The translations under genes were made by a program, and so were the position numbers. DNA of 38,548 nt, from contig JAHCLG010000022.1 of assembly GCA_026125385.1 (NCBI GenBank), forward strand, positions 1 to 38,548. Direction: 5' to 3'. The notes under the pieces were generated by a model that saw nothing but the letters and a program-made list of their open reading frames with translations, was not told the DNA's origin and did no database searches. Numbering within the stretch: the first letter of the stretch is position 1; the number at the start of each line of letters is the position of its first letter. This DNA comes from Legionellales bacterium (GTDB taxonomy: Bacteria; Pseudomonadota; Gammaproteobacteria; JAHCLG01). This document shows positions 1-7,800 of this stretch, piece after piece.

Positions 1-2
1 AA

Positions 3-152
3 TGGCTAAACGTTGCGCAAGAAAATGCGGGGCATAGTGATATTGGTACTACAATGCACTATCGACAGGTTGCTCAAACCGATCGATTTGAAGCGACCCA
101 CTTGCTGTCACTGAAAAAGAAAGTATGTTCGAAAAATAAGGATAAAGCATAG
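3..152 (+). CDS. Tyrosine recombinase/integrase, C-terminal fragment (cut by window start)
   Basis: The reading frame is open from the window edge to a TAG and gives 49 residues. It contains ENAGHSDIGTTMHYRQ, the pattern of the end of the tyrosine-recombinase catalytic domain: the G-H-S turn, then T-T-x-x-Y with the nucleophilic tyrosine (residue 20 of the fragment). Known family role: site-specific recombination for integration and excision of mobile DNA. The Arg/His catalytic residues upstream lie outside the window, so intactness cannot be judged. A lysine-rich tail follows the tyrosine. It may mark the edge of an integrated element, but no tRNA or att duplication is visible here. Confidence 0.65.
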   Translation, partial: WLNVAQENAGHSDIGTTMHYRQVAQTDRFEATHLLSLKKKVCSKNKDKA

Positions 153-450
153 ATACCGATCCCCCAAATCATTTTAAATGCCGTTAATGCTAAGAAATAG
201 TAGTCAACGCTTGCAAACTCATTCTCCTGATGCTTGCCAGGCGTTGACCACAAAACTGTGAGCCGTTAAATCGATAGTGACGACTGAATTTCAAAACTCA
301 ACTTTGTCTCGGTTAAATACTGTGGTATAAATTCCTTTATTATTCAGCGTAGAATGAATAGTCATTGGGGCGTGTTGATAATTCGCGATGCGGGTCGTCG
401 CGAATGCTCAATCTGCCCTGCATTGAACGGTAAATCACCAGGAGATAACT
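153..450. other. Intergenic region with two inverted repeats and a promoter
   Basis: About 300 bases without a gene. It holds an 8-bp inverted repeat (203-210 GTCAACGC with 241-248 GCGTTGAC), a sigma70-like promoter at 304-331, and a second 8-bp inverted repeat (381-388 ATTCGCGA with 398-405 TCGCGAAT) inside the presumed 5' leader of the flavodoxin gene. No tRNA and no convincing ORF were seen. Confidence 0.5.
304..331 (+). promoter_or_regulatory. Candidate sigma70 promoter for the exported flavodoxin gene
   Basis: A -35 TTGTCT at 304-309 and a -10 TATAAA at 326-331 are separated by 16 nt. The predicted start near 338 gives a leader of roughly 110 nt that carries the 381-405 inverted repeat. 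Confidence 0.4.
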
Positions 451-1041
451 ATGTTACGGAAAACCTTACCTTTGTTTATTACCACCTTACTGTTTTTAGC
501 CACTTATGCCTTTGCTAATCCTACCGTGTTAATTGTTTATTACAGTGCCTCTGGTGAGCAGGGCAAAGTGGGGCAAATGGCACAGGCCGTGGCTTCTGGC
601 GTGAAACAAGTGGCGGGAGTCGACGTTAAACTCTTACCCGTCAGTGAAGCAAAAACCAGCGATCTCGATGCCGCTCAAGCTATTATATTGGGTACTCCCG
701 TTCATCATGCCGATATGGCGTTACCTATGAAAGAATTTATTCATCATTGGCCCATTCAGGATCATCATTTTGCCAATAAAATTGGGGCGGTATTTGTGAG
801 TGGCGGTAAAGTGGCAGCCGGTTTAGAATCCACCCAATTAGGCCTCATTCGCTCGATGTTATTATTTAACATGATTATTGTCGGCGGGAATGATTGGCAC
901 AATGCCTTTGGTGCTTATGCCATTGATTCCTTACCGGGTGGAAAAGATGCGCCGAAAACGGCGGTTGATGATCATTATTTAGATAACGCCAAAGCCCTCG
1001 GACAACGAGTAGCGGAATTAACGCTGAAAATAAATAAATAA
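451..1041 (+). CDS. Exported WrbA-like flavodoxin / NAD(P)H:quinone oxidoreductase family protein
   Basis: 196 aa. Residues 25-190 form a flavodoxin fold: a strand VLIVYYSASG with an FMN-phosphate-loop-like segment, AIILGTPVHHADMALPMKEF (the WrbA-type G-T-P loop) and VFVSGGKVAAGLESTQLG. Flavodoxins of this class bind FMN and reduce quinones with NAD(P)H. The unusual part is the N-terminus: MLRK, a hydrophobic stretch of about 16 residues and a TYAFA/NP junction, which reads as a cleavable Sec signal peptide. The start is supported by AGGAG at about 440-444. WrbA is normally cytosolic, so this protein may be periplasmic or membrane-tethered. The fold is clear; substrate and location are inferred. 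It converges with the GST gene across a shared terminator. Confidence 0.75.
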   Translation: MLRKTLPLFITTLLFLATYAFANPTVLIVYYSASGEQGKVGQMAQAVASGVKQVAGVDVKLLPVSEAKTSDLDAAQAIILGTPVHHADMALPMKEFIHHWPIQDHHFANKIGAVFVSGGKVAAGLESTQLGLIRSMLLFNMIIVGGNDWHNAFGAYAIDSLPGGKDAPKTAVDDHYLDNAKALGQRVAELTLKINK

Positions 1042-1047
1042 ACTTCA

Positions 1048-1084
1048 ATCATCGCCCGTTGTCTCACTACATACGGGCGATGAT
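1048..1084. terminator. Bidirectional intrinsic terminator between convergent genes
   Basis: A perfect 12-bp stem (1048-1059 with 1073-1084, core ATCGCCCGT/ACGGGCGAT) with a 13-nt loop. It lies between two convergent stop codons and has AT-rich flanks on both sides. Confidence 0.7.
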
Positions 1085-1092
1085 GATTTCAT

Positions 1093-1746
1093 TTATTTTA
1101 TCGATTGTAATACTTGATTAAATGCCGCCGCATAATTTTCGTGACACTGCCGATAAAACGATTCAGCCATTAAATTTTTTCGCCACGTGGTTAACGCCGA
1201 ATAAACCGTTAAATCGACTTCACACATCTCACACACATCCAATGCCGCAATCATCGCCAGATCAGCCAGAGTAATCGTTGAACCTGCTAAATAGGTTTGC
1301 TTTTTTAACTGTTGTTCAACAATCGGTAAATTTCTTGCGAGGAATTGATAACCATCTTGGAGTGAACGTTCATCTTTAGGTATTGAGGTAAATTTATAAT
1401 AATAGGTATTAAACATAATCTTACTGGTAGGAACTGCAATGTGTTGACTGGCATAATCCAACCATTGATCGACGATGGCACGCGCCTGCAAATCGCGGGG
1501 ATATAACGAAGATTGCTTTTTATCGGCCAAATAACGAATAATCGCATTACTTTCACTTAAACCAAAACCGTCATCAATAATTGCAGGAACTCGACCAAAC
1601 GGATTAATTGCTAAAAATTTTTCTGATAAATGTTCACCTGCGCTTAAATTAATTATTTTAAACTCGTAAGGAATTGCAAGATAGTGCGCGACAAAACGTA
1701 CTTTGCTCGTCGGGGAAGATAAAGGATTACCATAAATAATTAACAT
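1093..1746 (-). CDS. Glutathione S-transferase family protein
   Basis: 217 aa, typical GST length. The N-terminal thioredoxin-like domain (1-80) has an active-site region GNPLSSPTSKVRFVAHYL, the cis-proline segment FGRVPAIIDD and the glutathione-binding LSESNAIIRYLADK. The C-terminal all-helical domain (about 90-210) holds AGSTITLADLAMIAALD, the N-capping-box motif of GSTs. Role by family: conjugation of glutathione to electrophiles or glutathione-dependent stress protection; the substrate is unknown. It stands alone on the minus strand, downstream of a 104-bp gap from the signalling operon, and ends at the shared terminator. Confidence 0.85.
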   Translation of the reverse strand: MLIIYGNPLSSPTSKVRFVAHYLAIPYEFKIINLSAGEHLSEKFLAINPFGRVPAIIDDGFGLSESNAIIRYLADKKQSSLYPRDLQARAIVDQWLDYASQHIAVPTSKIMFNTYYYKFTSIPKDERSLQDGYQFLARNLPIVEQQLKKQTYLAGSTITLADLAMIAALDVCEMCEVDLTVYSALTTWRKNLMAESFYRQCHENYAAAFNQVLQSIK

Positions 1747-1804
1747 AGCGGCTCCAAGATAGGATTAAATTTTGTCAAGGATAATTAATCAGACAAAAAT
1801 AAGC

Positions 1805-1828
1805 AATCGATTTACAGTAAGGTCGATT
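1805..1828 (-). terminator. Possible terminator of the CheB/CheR signalling operon
   Basis: A 6-bp stem AATCGA/TCGATT (1805-1810 with 1823-1828) is followed on the minus strand by TTGCTTATTTTT. It is about 25 nt past the last stop of the operon. The stem is weak, so this is tentative. Confidence 0.3.
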
Positions 1829-1850
1829 AATATTGGGTAATTAAATGGGT

Positions 1851-2312
1851 TTACATTAAATGATTACCATGCGGTAACACCACTAACGCACCCCAAAAAC
1901 TTACCATCTGTTTTAAAGTATTTTGATATTCTTGGCTATCAAAAGGTTTTACTATATAACCACTTGCATAATGCTCATAAGACTCCAGAATATCTGCAGG
2001 TGCTTGTGAGCTGGTTAAGACAATCGCAGGAATAGATTTTAACTGCGGATCGGCTTTAATTTTACTTAACAGTTCTTTGCCTTTCATGCGCGGCATATTC
2101 ATATCTAAAAAAATTAAATCGGGGGTAATGGCATTGGCAAAATCACCATTTTTATATAAAAAATCCAAGGCCTCTGCCCCATCATTCACCACATGTAAAT
2201 GACAGGGAGGTTGTGAATTCTTCAATGCCCAGCGTGTCATTTCGACATCCCCTTCATTGTCTTCTACCAATAAAATTTCTAAAGGTAAATTAGTATTTAA
2301 TGCTCCGCTCAT
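1851..2312 (-). CDS. Single-domain response regulator (Rcp1-like receiver)
   Basis: 153 aa consisting of one receiver domain. The acidic pocket is E17-D18 (ILLVEDNEGD), the phospho-acceptor is D70 (LIFLDMNMP), the switch residue is T100 and the conserved lysine is K122 (VKPFDS). The EDNEGDVEMTRWAL and SYEHYASGYIVKP features resemble the Rcp1 subgroup that partners phytochrome-like kinases. There is no output domain, so it must act by protein contact or as a phosphate relay or sink. Its ATG lies in the ATGA overlap with the kinase gene upstream, so the two are translationally coupled. The adjacent receiver-kinase is its most likely phosphodonor (inference). Confidence 0.9.
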   Translation of the reverse strand: MSGALNTNLPLEILLVEDNEGDVEMTRWALKNSQPPCHLHVVNDGAEALDFLYKNGDFANAITPDLIFLDMNMPRMKGKELLSKIKADPQLKSIPAIVLTSSQAPADILESYEHYASGYIVKPFDSQEYQNTLKQMVSFWGALVVLPHGNHLM

Positions 2313-3472
2313 AAATTTCTTGTGCCTCCCTCATGAATAATAAAATAAAATTTTGTGCCTTCATTGGGCGTAGATTCGAACCAAATCTTACCTCCACAGA
2401 GTTCAATAAATTTTTTGCACGTGGATAAACCAATCCCTGTTCCAGGATATTGCTCTTTACGATGTAAACGTTGAAAAATTGCAAATACTTTATCGTGAAA
2501 ACGTGGATCAATACCAATGCCATTATCCTGCACGCAGAATTGCCAGGCGTTTTCTTGTGGTTCAGCAGTAATTTTAATGGCTGGCTCCGTGTTATCTATC
2601 TGAAATTTTAAGGCATTGCCTAATAAATTTTGTAATAACACTCGCATTAAAGTCGAGTTAATTTCGATGGTGGGTAGGGTGCTCCATTCGATATGCGCGT
2701 GCTTTTGCTCAATGACTGGCGCAAATTCCAAGAGCACTTCCTGCAAAACTTGCTCACAATCAACGGTTTCTAATTGGATTTCTTCGCGGCCAATCCGTGA
2801 AAATATTAAAATATCTTGAATCATTTTATGTAAATGTTGAGCACCAGCGATAATATAATGAAAAAATTTCTTGCCATCATCATCGAGCTTATCTGCACAA
2901 TGCTGCTCTAAAATTTTAGCATAGCTATTAATCATTCGAACTGGCTCTTGCATATCATGAGAGCAAATATAGGCAAAGCGCTCTAATTCTTCATTTGATT
3001 GCTGCAAAATGGTATTCAAACGTAGAATTTCTTCTCGTTGTTTATAGAGATCAATATACATTTTCACTTTGCTTTTTAAAATTTCGGAATTGATGGGTTT
3101 GAAAATATAATCTACCGCACCAATCTCTGCTGCTTGAGTTGCATATTTTTCTTCTTTACTGATTGCAGTAACAAAAATTATGGGAATATTTCGCATGGCT
3201 TCGTGTTCTTGCATCAGCATCGCAACCTCAAATCCATCCATTTCCGGCATTTGCACGTCTAGCAAAATAACGGCAAATCGGTAACGTAACATCAGCGATA
3301 ACGCTTCATTACCTGATGATGCCGTAAAAATAGTGGTAGGTAACGATTTTAGTACTTTCTCTGTCGCTAACAAATTTTCTTTGCGATCATCGACGATTAA
3401 AATATTAGGTGTAATTTCACTCTTGAAACCCAATGCGATTTTATTTTTTGCAAATTCGTTTACTGATTTCAT
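2309..3472 (-). CDS. Receiver-histidine kinase (REC-HisKA-HATPase), soluble
   Basis: 387 aa with no membrane segment. Residues 24-140 form a receiver (VDD 27-29, phospho-acceptor D72, KP 125-126). A short coiled coil (140-165) leads to an atypical phytochrome-type dimerisation box, CSHDMQEPVRMINSYAKIL, with phospho-accepting H172. The ATPase domain has the N box (N286), DNGIG (316-320) and GTGIGL (344-349). It is an intact two-component kinase whose input is its own receiver, so it should sit downstream of another kinase, plausibly the hybrid kinase that starts the operon (inference). The RBS AGGGAGA precedes the start. It overlaps the cheB stop and the next gene by 4 nt each. Confidence 0.9.
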   Translation of the reverse strand: MKSVNEFAKNKIALGFKSEITPNILIVDDRKENLLATEKVLKSLPTTIFTASSGNEALSLMLRYRFAVILLDVQMPEMDGFEVAMLMQEHEAMRNIPIIFVTAISKEEKYATQAAEIGAVDYIFKPINSEILKSKVKMYIDLYKQREEILRLNTILQQSNEELERFAYICSHDMQEPVRMINSYAKILEQHCADKLDDDGKKFFHYIIAGAQHLHKMIQDILIFSRIGREEIQLETVDCEQVLQEVLLEFAPVIEQKHAHIEWSTLPTIEINSTLMRVLLQNLLGNALKFQIDNTEPAIKITAEPQENAWQFCVQDNGIGIDPRFHDKVFAIFQRLHRKEQYPGTGIGLSTCKKFIELCGGKIWFESTPNEGTKFYFIIHEGGTRNL

Positions 3473-4041
3473 ATTTTTTCTCCCTGATTGAGTTGCAGCA
3501 ATAACTCTGGTAATTGCTCAAGGGAAACCACATAATCTACAATAGTCATTTCTAAGGCTGCTTGTGGCATGTAAAAAGATTCTGCTGTTTGGGGATTTTG
3601 CACGATAGCACAACCACCATAATGCTTAACTAGACTTAAACCCCGCGCACCATCGGCATTGGCTCCGGTTAAAATAATCCCTATGAGCTGATTGCCATAG
3701 GTGTAGGCGGCACTTTCAAATAATAAATCAATCGAAGGACGCGAAAAATTGACTTTTTCATCCACCGATAAACTGAATGTTTTATCCGCTTCAATTAATA
3801 AATGATATCCAGGAGGAGCAATGTAAATTGTCCCACTGTGAATGCTTTCATTGTGTTCAGCTTCTTTGACCGGCAACTGAGCGATACTATTTAAAAAATC
3901 AATAAAATACATATCTGATTGTTCATTAACATGTTGTACTATGATAATGGGTAACTTAAAATTAGCTGGAAATGAAGGCGTTAAAAATTTCAATGCCTCA
4001 AAACCGCCAGCAGACACGCCAATGACTATCGCTTCAAACAT
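3469..4041 (-). CDS. Stand-alone CheB-type protein-glutamate methylesterase domain
   Basis: 190 aa covering only the CheB catalytic domain; the usual N-terminal receiver is absent. The triad is visible: S10 in IGVSAGG, H37 in IVQHV and D130 in TGANADGARG, with spacing close to that of Salmonella CheB (S164, H190, D286). Known family chemistry is hydrolysis of glutamyl methyl esters or deamidation of glutamine on chemoreceptors. Without a receiver, control must come from partner proteins rather than direct phosphorylation (inference). It overlaps the end of cheR by 8 nt and starts after GAGGTGAG. No chemoreceptor gene lies nearby, so its substrate is unknown. Confidence 0.9.
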   Translation of the reverse strand: MFEAIVIGVSAGGFEALKFLTPSFPANFKLPIIIVQHVNEQSDMYFIDFLNSIAQLPVKEAEHNESIHSGTIYIAPPGYHLLIEADKTFSLSVDEKVNFSRPSIDLLFESAAYTYGNQLIGIILTGANADGARGLSLVKHYGGCAIVQNPQTAESFYMPQAALEMTIVDYVVSLEQLPELLLQLNQGEKI

Positions 4042-4870
4042 GACTCACCTCAATTTTGCGATAGATTTTTTGCCGACTTTCGATAGGTGAATATTTTTTG
4101 TTAACATCAGTAAAGTTAAGACTCTCTTTTGATCCCAGGCATAAAAAACCACCGTAGCGCAAACTTTCGGTAAATAAATTCAATACACGGTTTTGCAATA
4201 TTTTATCAAAATAAATTAATACGTTTCGACAGATAATTAAATTCATTTCACCGAAAACCCCATCGGTTACTAAGTTATGATAAGAAAATGTAATGCGTTC
4301 TTTCAAAAAATCTTTTATTTTTGCTAAATCATACGCACTGCTATAGTAGCTCGATAATTGCTTAGAACTATGGGTTTTTTGATAGTTGTTATTATATTCA
4401 GTCATTTTCGCAATAGGATACACACCCTTTTCAGCTATAGCTAACGAATTTTTATTAAAATCTGTGGCATAAATGCGCGCACGATCGAGAAAATTTTCTT
4501 CATGCAATAAGATTGCCATCGAATAAACCTCTTCGCCGGTGGCACAACCAGCATGCCAAATTTTAATAAAAGGAAAGGTTTTTAATAATGGAATAACTTT
4601 CTCACGCAGTGCTAGATAAAATGGCGGATCGCGAAACATTTCGGTCACGGTAATCGACATACTGCGGAGGAAAAAATCGAAAAAATCCTCATCGTGTAAT
4701 ACTCGATCCAGCAATTCCGTGAGGCGTGAAAATCCTGCTTCCTCACGCATATATTCTAAACGACGACGTAAGGATGCTTGCGAATAGTGAGTAAAATTAT
4801 ATCCCCAACGAGCATGTATCCCTTTTATAATCAAATCAATTTCAATTTGCTCAATATTATTTTTTAACAT
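4034..4870 (-). CDS. CheR-type SAM-dependent protein-glutamate methyltransferase
   Basis: 278 aa from the ATG at 4870; a GTG three bases upstream is an alternative. AGGAGG stands 10 nt before the ATG. The N-terminal helical CheR domain ends in ITVTEMFRDP (about 73-82). The SAM-binding domain has AGCATGEEVYS (107-117) and ATDFNKNSL, and ICRNVLIYF (213-221) is the CheR signature. Full family length and an intact core suggest an active enzyme that methylates glutamates. The gene starts at the stop of the hybrid kinase gene (TGATG) and precedes cheB, so methylation and demethylation activities are made together. No MCP, CheW or CheA is encoded in the window. The target could be a distant receptor or the kinase itself (inference). 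Confidence 0.9.
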   Translation of the reverse strand: MLKNNIEQIEIDLIIKGIHARWGYNFTHYSQASLRRRLEYMREEAGFSRLTELLDRVLHDEDFFDFFLRSMSITVTEMFRDPPFYLALREKVIPLLKTFPFIKIWHAGCATGEEVYSMAILLHEENFLDRARIYATDFNKNSLAIAEKGVYPIAKMTEYNNNYQKTHSSKQLSSYYSSAYDLAKIKDFLKERITFSYHNLVTDGVFGEMNLIICRNVLIYFDKILQNRVLNLFTESLRYGGFLCLGSKESLNFTDVNKKYSPIESRQKIYRKIEVSHV

Positions 4871-7800
4871 CACGCCACAGCCTCCTGCTTAAAGAGCCAG
4901 ACACGTAATAGTGTTAGTAAACGATCGGTATCAACTGGTTTAATTAAATAGTCATTTGCTCCAGCGACAATACAACGCTCTTGTTCTTCCGGCATAGCAC
5001 GAGCGGTGAGCGCGATTATAGGAATATTTTTCCATTGTGAATTTTGTCGAATTTCTTGCATGGCTTGATAACCATCCATTATCGGCATCATGATATCCAT
5101 GATCACTACCTCAATCGATTTTTCCTCCACGAGTTTCTCCAATGCCATTTTGCCATTATCGGCAATCACCACATTCATGCCATGTTTCTTGAGTAATTTA
5201 GAGAGAGCAAATGTATTACGTAAATCATCATCAACTAAAAGTACGGTACGATTTTGTAATACACGATCGGGATCATGTTGCAGGCGAATAATGGTTTGTT
5301 GATCTTGGCTTAACTTGGATTCAACACTGTGTAAAAATAAAGTAACCTCATCTAATAACCGATCAGAAGAACTAGCGCCTTTAATGATAATACTATTCGT
5401 ATAACGATTTAAATAGCGATTTTCATCTTCTGTTAATTCTTTTGCAGTATAAATAATAATTGGTGTAGGATTTTCTGCTTGAAATTCCTTTTCAAACGCT
5501 GCTAATAATTCCGCGCCTGTCATATCCGGTAGTTTGAGATCGAGAATAACACAATCAAAGCGCGCGGAACGCATCTGGCTTAATGCAGAATTTCCACTAC
5601 TTGCAATGTTGATTTCAACTTCTTTGTGTTTAAGCAAACTTTGAATGGCCATTTGCGTATTCTTGTCATCCTCGACTACCAGTATTTTTTTCAATTCAGA
5701 ATGAATAATATCTTCTATACGAGAAAAAACTTGATTCATTTCTTCGGCCGCGACCGGTTTGGTTAAATAACCAATCGCCCCCATACGTAAAGGAGCTAGA
5801 CCATCTTCAGTATCTACGCCGGAAATAATATGAACAGGTATATGGCGCGTTTTTAAATTTTGTTTGAGTTGATTTAATACTTCCATACCATTCATATCGG
5901 GCAGTTTTAAATCTAAAATAATTGCGGTGATAGGATATTCGCTAGTCAATAAAATTCCGCTTTTACCATCACCTGCAGATAGACATTTGTAACCATGCTT
6001 ACGAGAAATATTAATTAAAATCTCAGCGAAATTACGATCATCTTCAATGATTAATATCACTTTATCTCCGGTGCGAATGGATTTTCTATCATCATTAATA
6101 AATAATTTTACTGCCGCTTTAGGCGCTAATTCGGGACTTATGGCTTTTGGTTGTGAGGTAATTACGGCAAATGGTATATTCTCTTCAACAGCGGATTTTT
6201 CTTCTGAGAATTTTGTAGGCAAATAGAGAGTAAAAGCACTACCTTGATCTTTTTGACTTGCAACATGTATTTCACCACCTAACATGTGCGCAAATTTTCG
6301 TGCAATGGTTAAACCTAAACCTGTGCCACCATAATGTCTATCGATAGAACCATCTTCTTGTTGGAAGGCTTCAAAAATATCTTTTAATTTATTACTTTCT
6401 ATACCAATGCCGGTATCACTCACCGTAAATGCTATAACATGGTTGCCAAGCAAAGAGGTTCTTTGTAATTCAGTTTCATTTTTGGGTAGATGGATATTTA
6501 AGGTCACTGCACCTTTTTCGGTGAATTTAAAGGCGTTAGACAGTAAATTTTTTAAAATTTGTTCGACACGTTGACTATCGGTAAATATAGTTTTTGGTAG
6601 AGTTGGATCTAACTCTAGTTTAAATGCAACGCCAGATTCTTTGGCAATCGGATCAAATTGCTGCGATAAATCTTTTATCATATCCGCCAAATACACATCT
6701 TCGGGCACTAAAGTGAGTTTTCCTGCTTCTACTTTCGATAAATCTAAAATATCATTAATTAATGACAGTAATTCCAAACCTCCATTATGGATAACACGCG
6801 CTTCTTCTACTTGTTCCTCCGTTAGATTGCCTTGTTCATTGCTGGCTAAACTGCGTGCTAAAATCAGCAAACTGTTTAAAGGGGTGCGTAACTCATGCGA
6901 CATATTCGCCAAAAATTCTGATTTATAACGATTAGAAAGCTCAAGCTCGCGCGCTTTATCTTCCAACATTTTTTTACTTTCTTCTAATTCGGCAGATTGT
7001 AATTTAATCCGATTGTTTTGCTCTTCGAGCGCCCGCGTTTTTTCTTCCATTTCTTCATTAGCGGATTCTAATTCTTCTTGTTGCGTTTTTAACTCTTCTT
7101 CATTCCGTTGTAATTCTTCTGCTGTTTGCCGTGTTTCTTCCAGTAATTCTTGAGTACGCATGCCCGCACTAATGCTATTAATAATCACTCCAATATTAAA
7201 ACTGGCTTGCTCTAAAAATGCGAGATGATTTTCTGAAAATTCATTAACACTTGCCAATTCAATCACGCCCACTAAACTATTTTCAAATAAAATCGGCATC
7301 AATAGTAATTGTGTAGGTTTACTTTCTCCTAATCCCGAAGAAATTCGTAAATAGTTGGATGGAATATCACTAACCAGCATTTTTTCACGGCAACGTGCAC
7401 AACTCCCCACTAAGCCTTCCCCCCAACGAAACATCCGCGGTGTTGTGTGTTGATCCGCATCTTTAAAACCACATGCGCCAATAAAAATTAATGTTTCGGC
7501 GTCTCCCTTATCCTGTTTTCGGGCAAAGGTACTACTAATATAAAATACTCCAACTTGCGCATTGACAATGGGGGTTAAGACTTGCATTAAACTATTGGCA
7601 AAACCGCTTAGCTCTTTAAATCCTAATAAACTACGTGCAATCGTTACTAAATTTCCTTTAACCCAATCTTCTTCGCCCTTTTGTTTCATCATTGCTGTAA
7701 ATTCTCGCGACAATATACCAATTTCATCCGGGGAATCAGTGGGAAGTTCAATATTTTTTTCTCCGCGACGATAACGCACCACGGCATCTGCGACACGATT

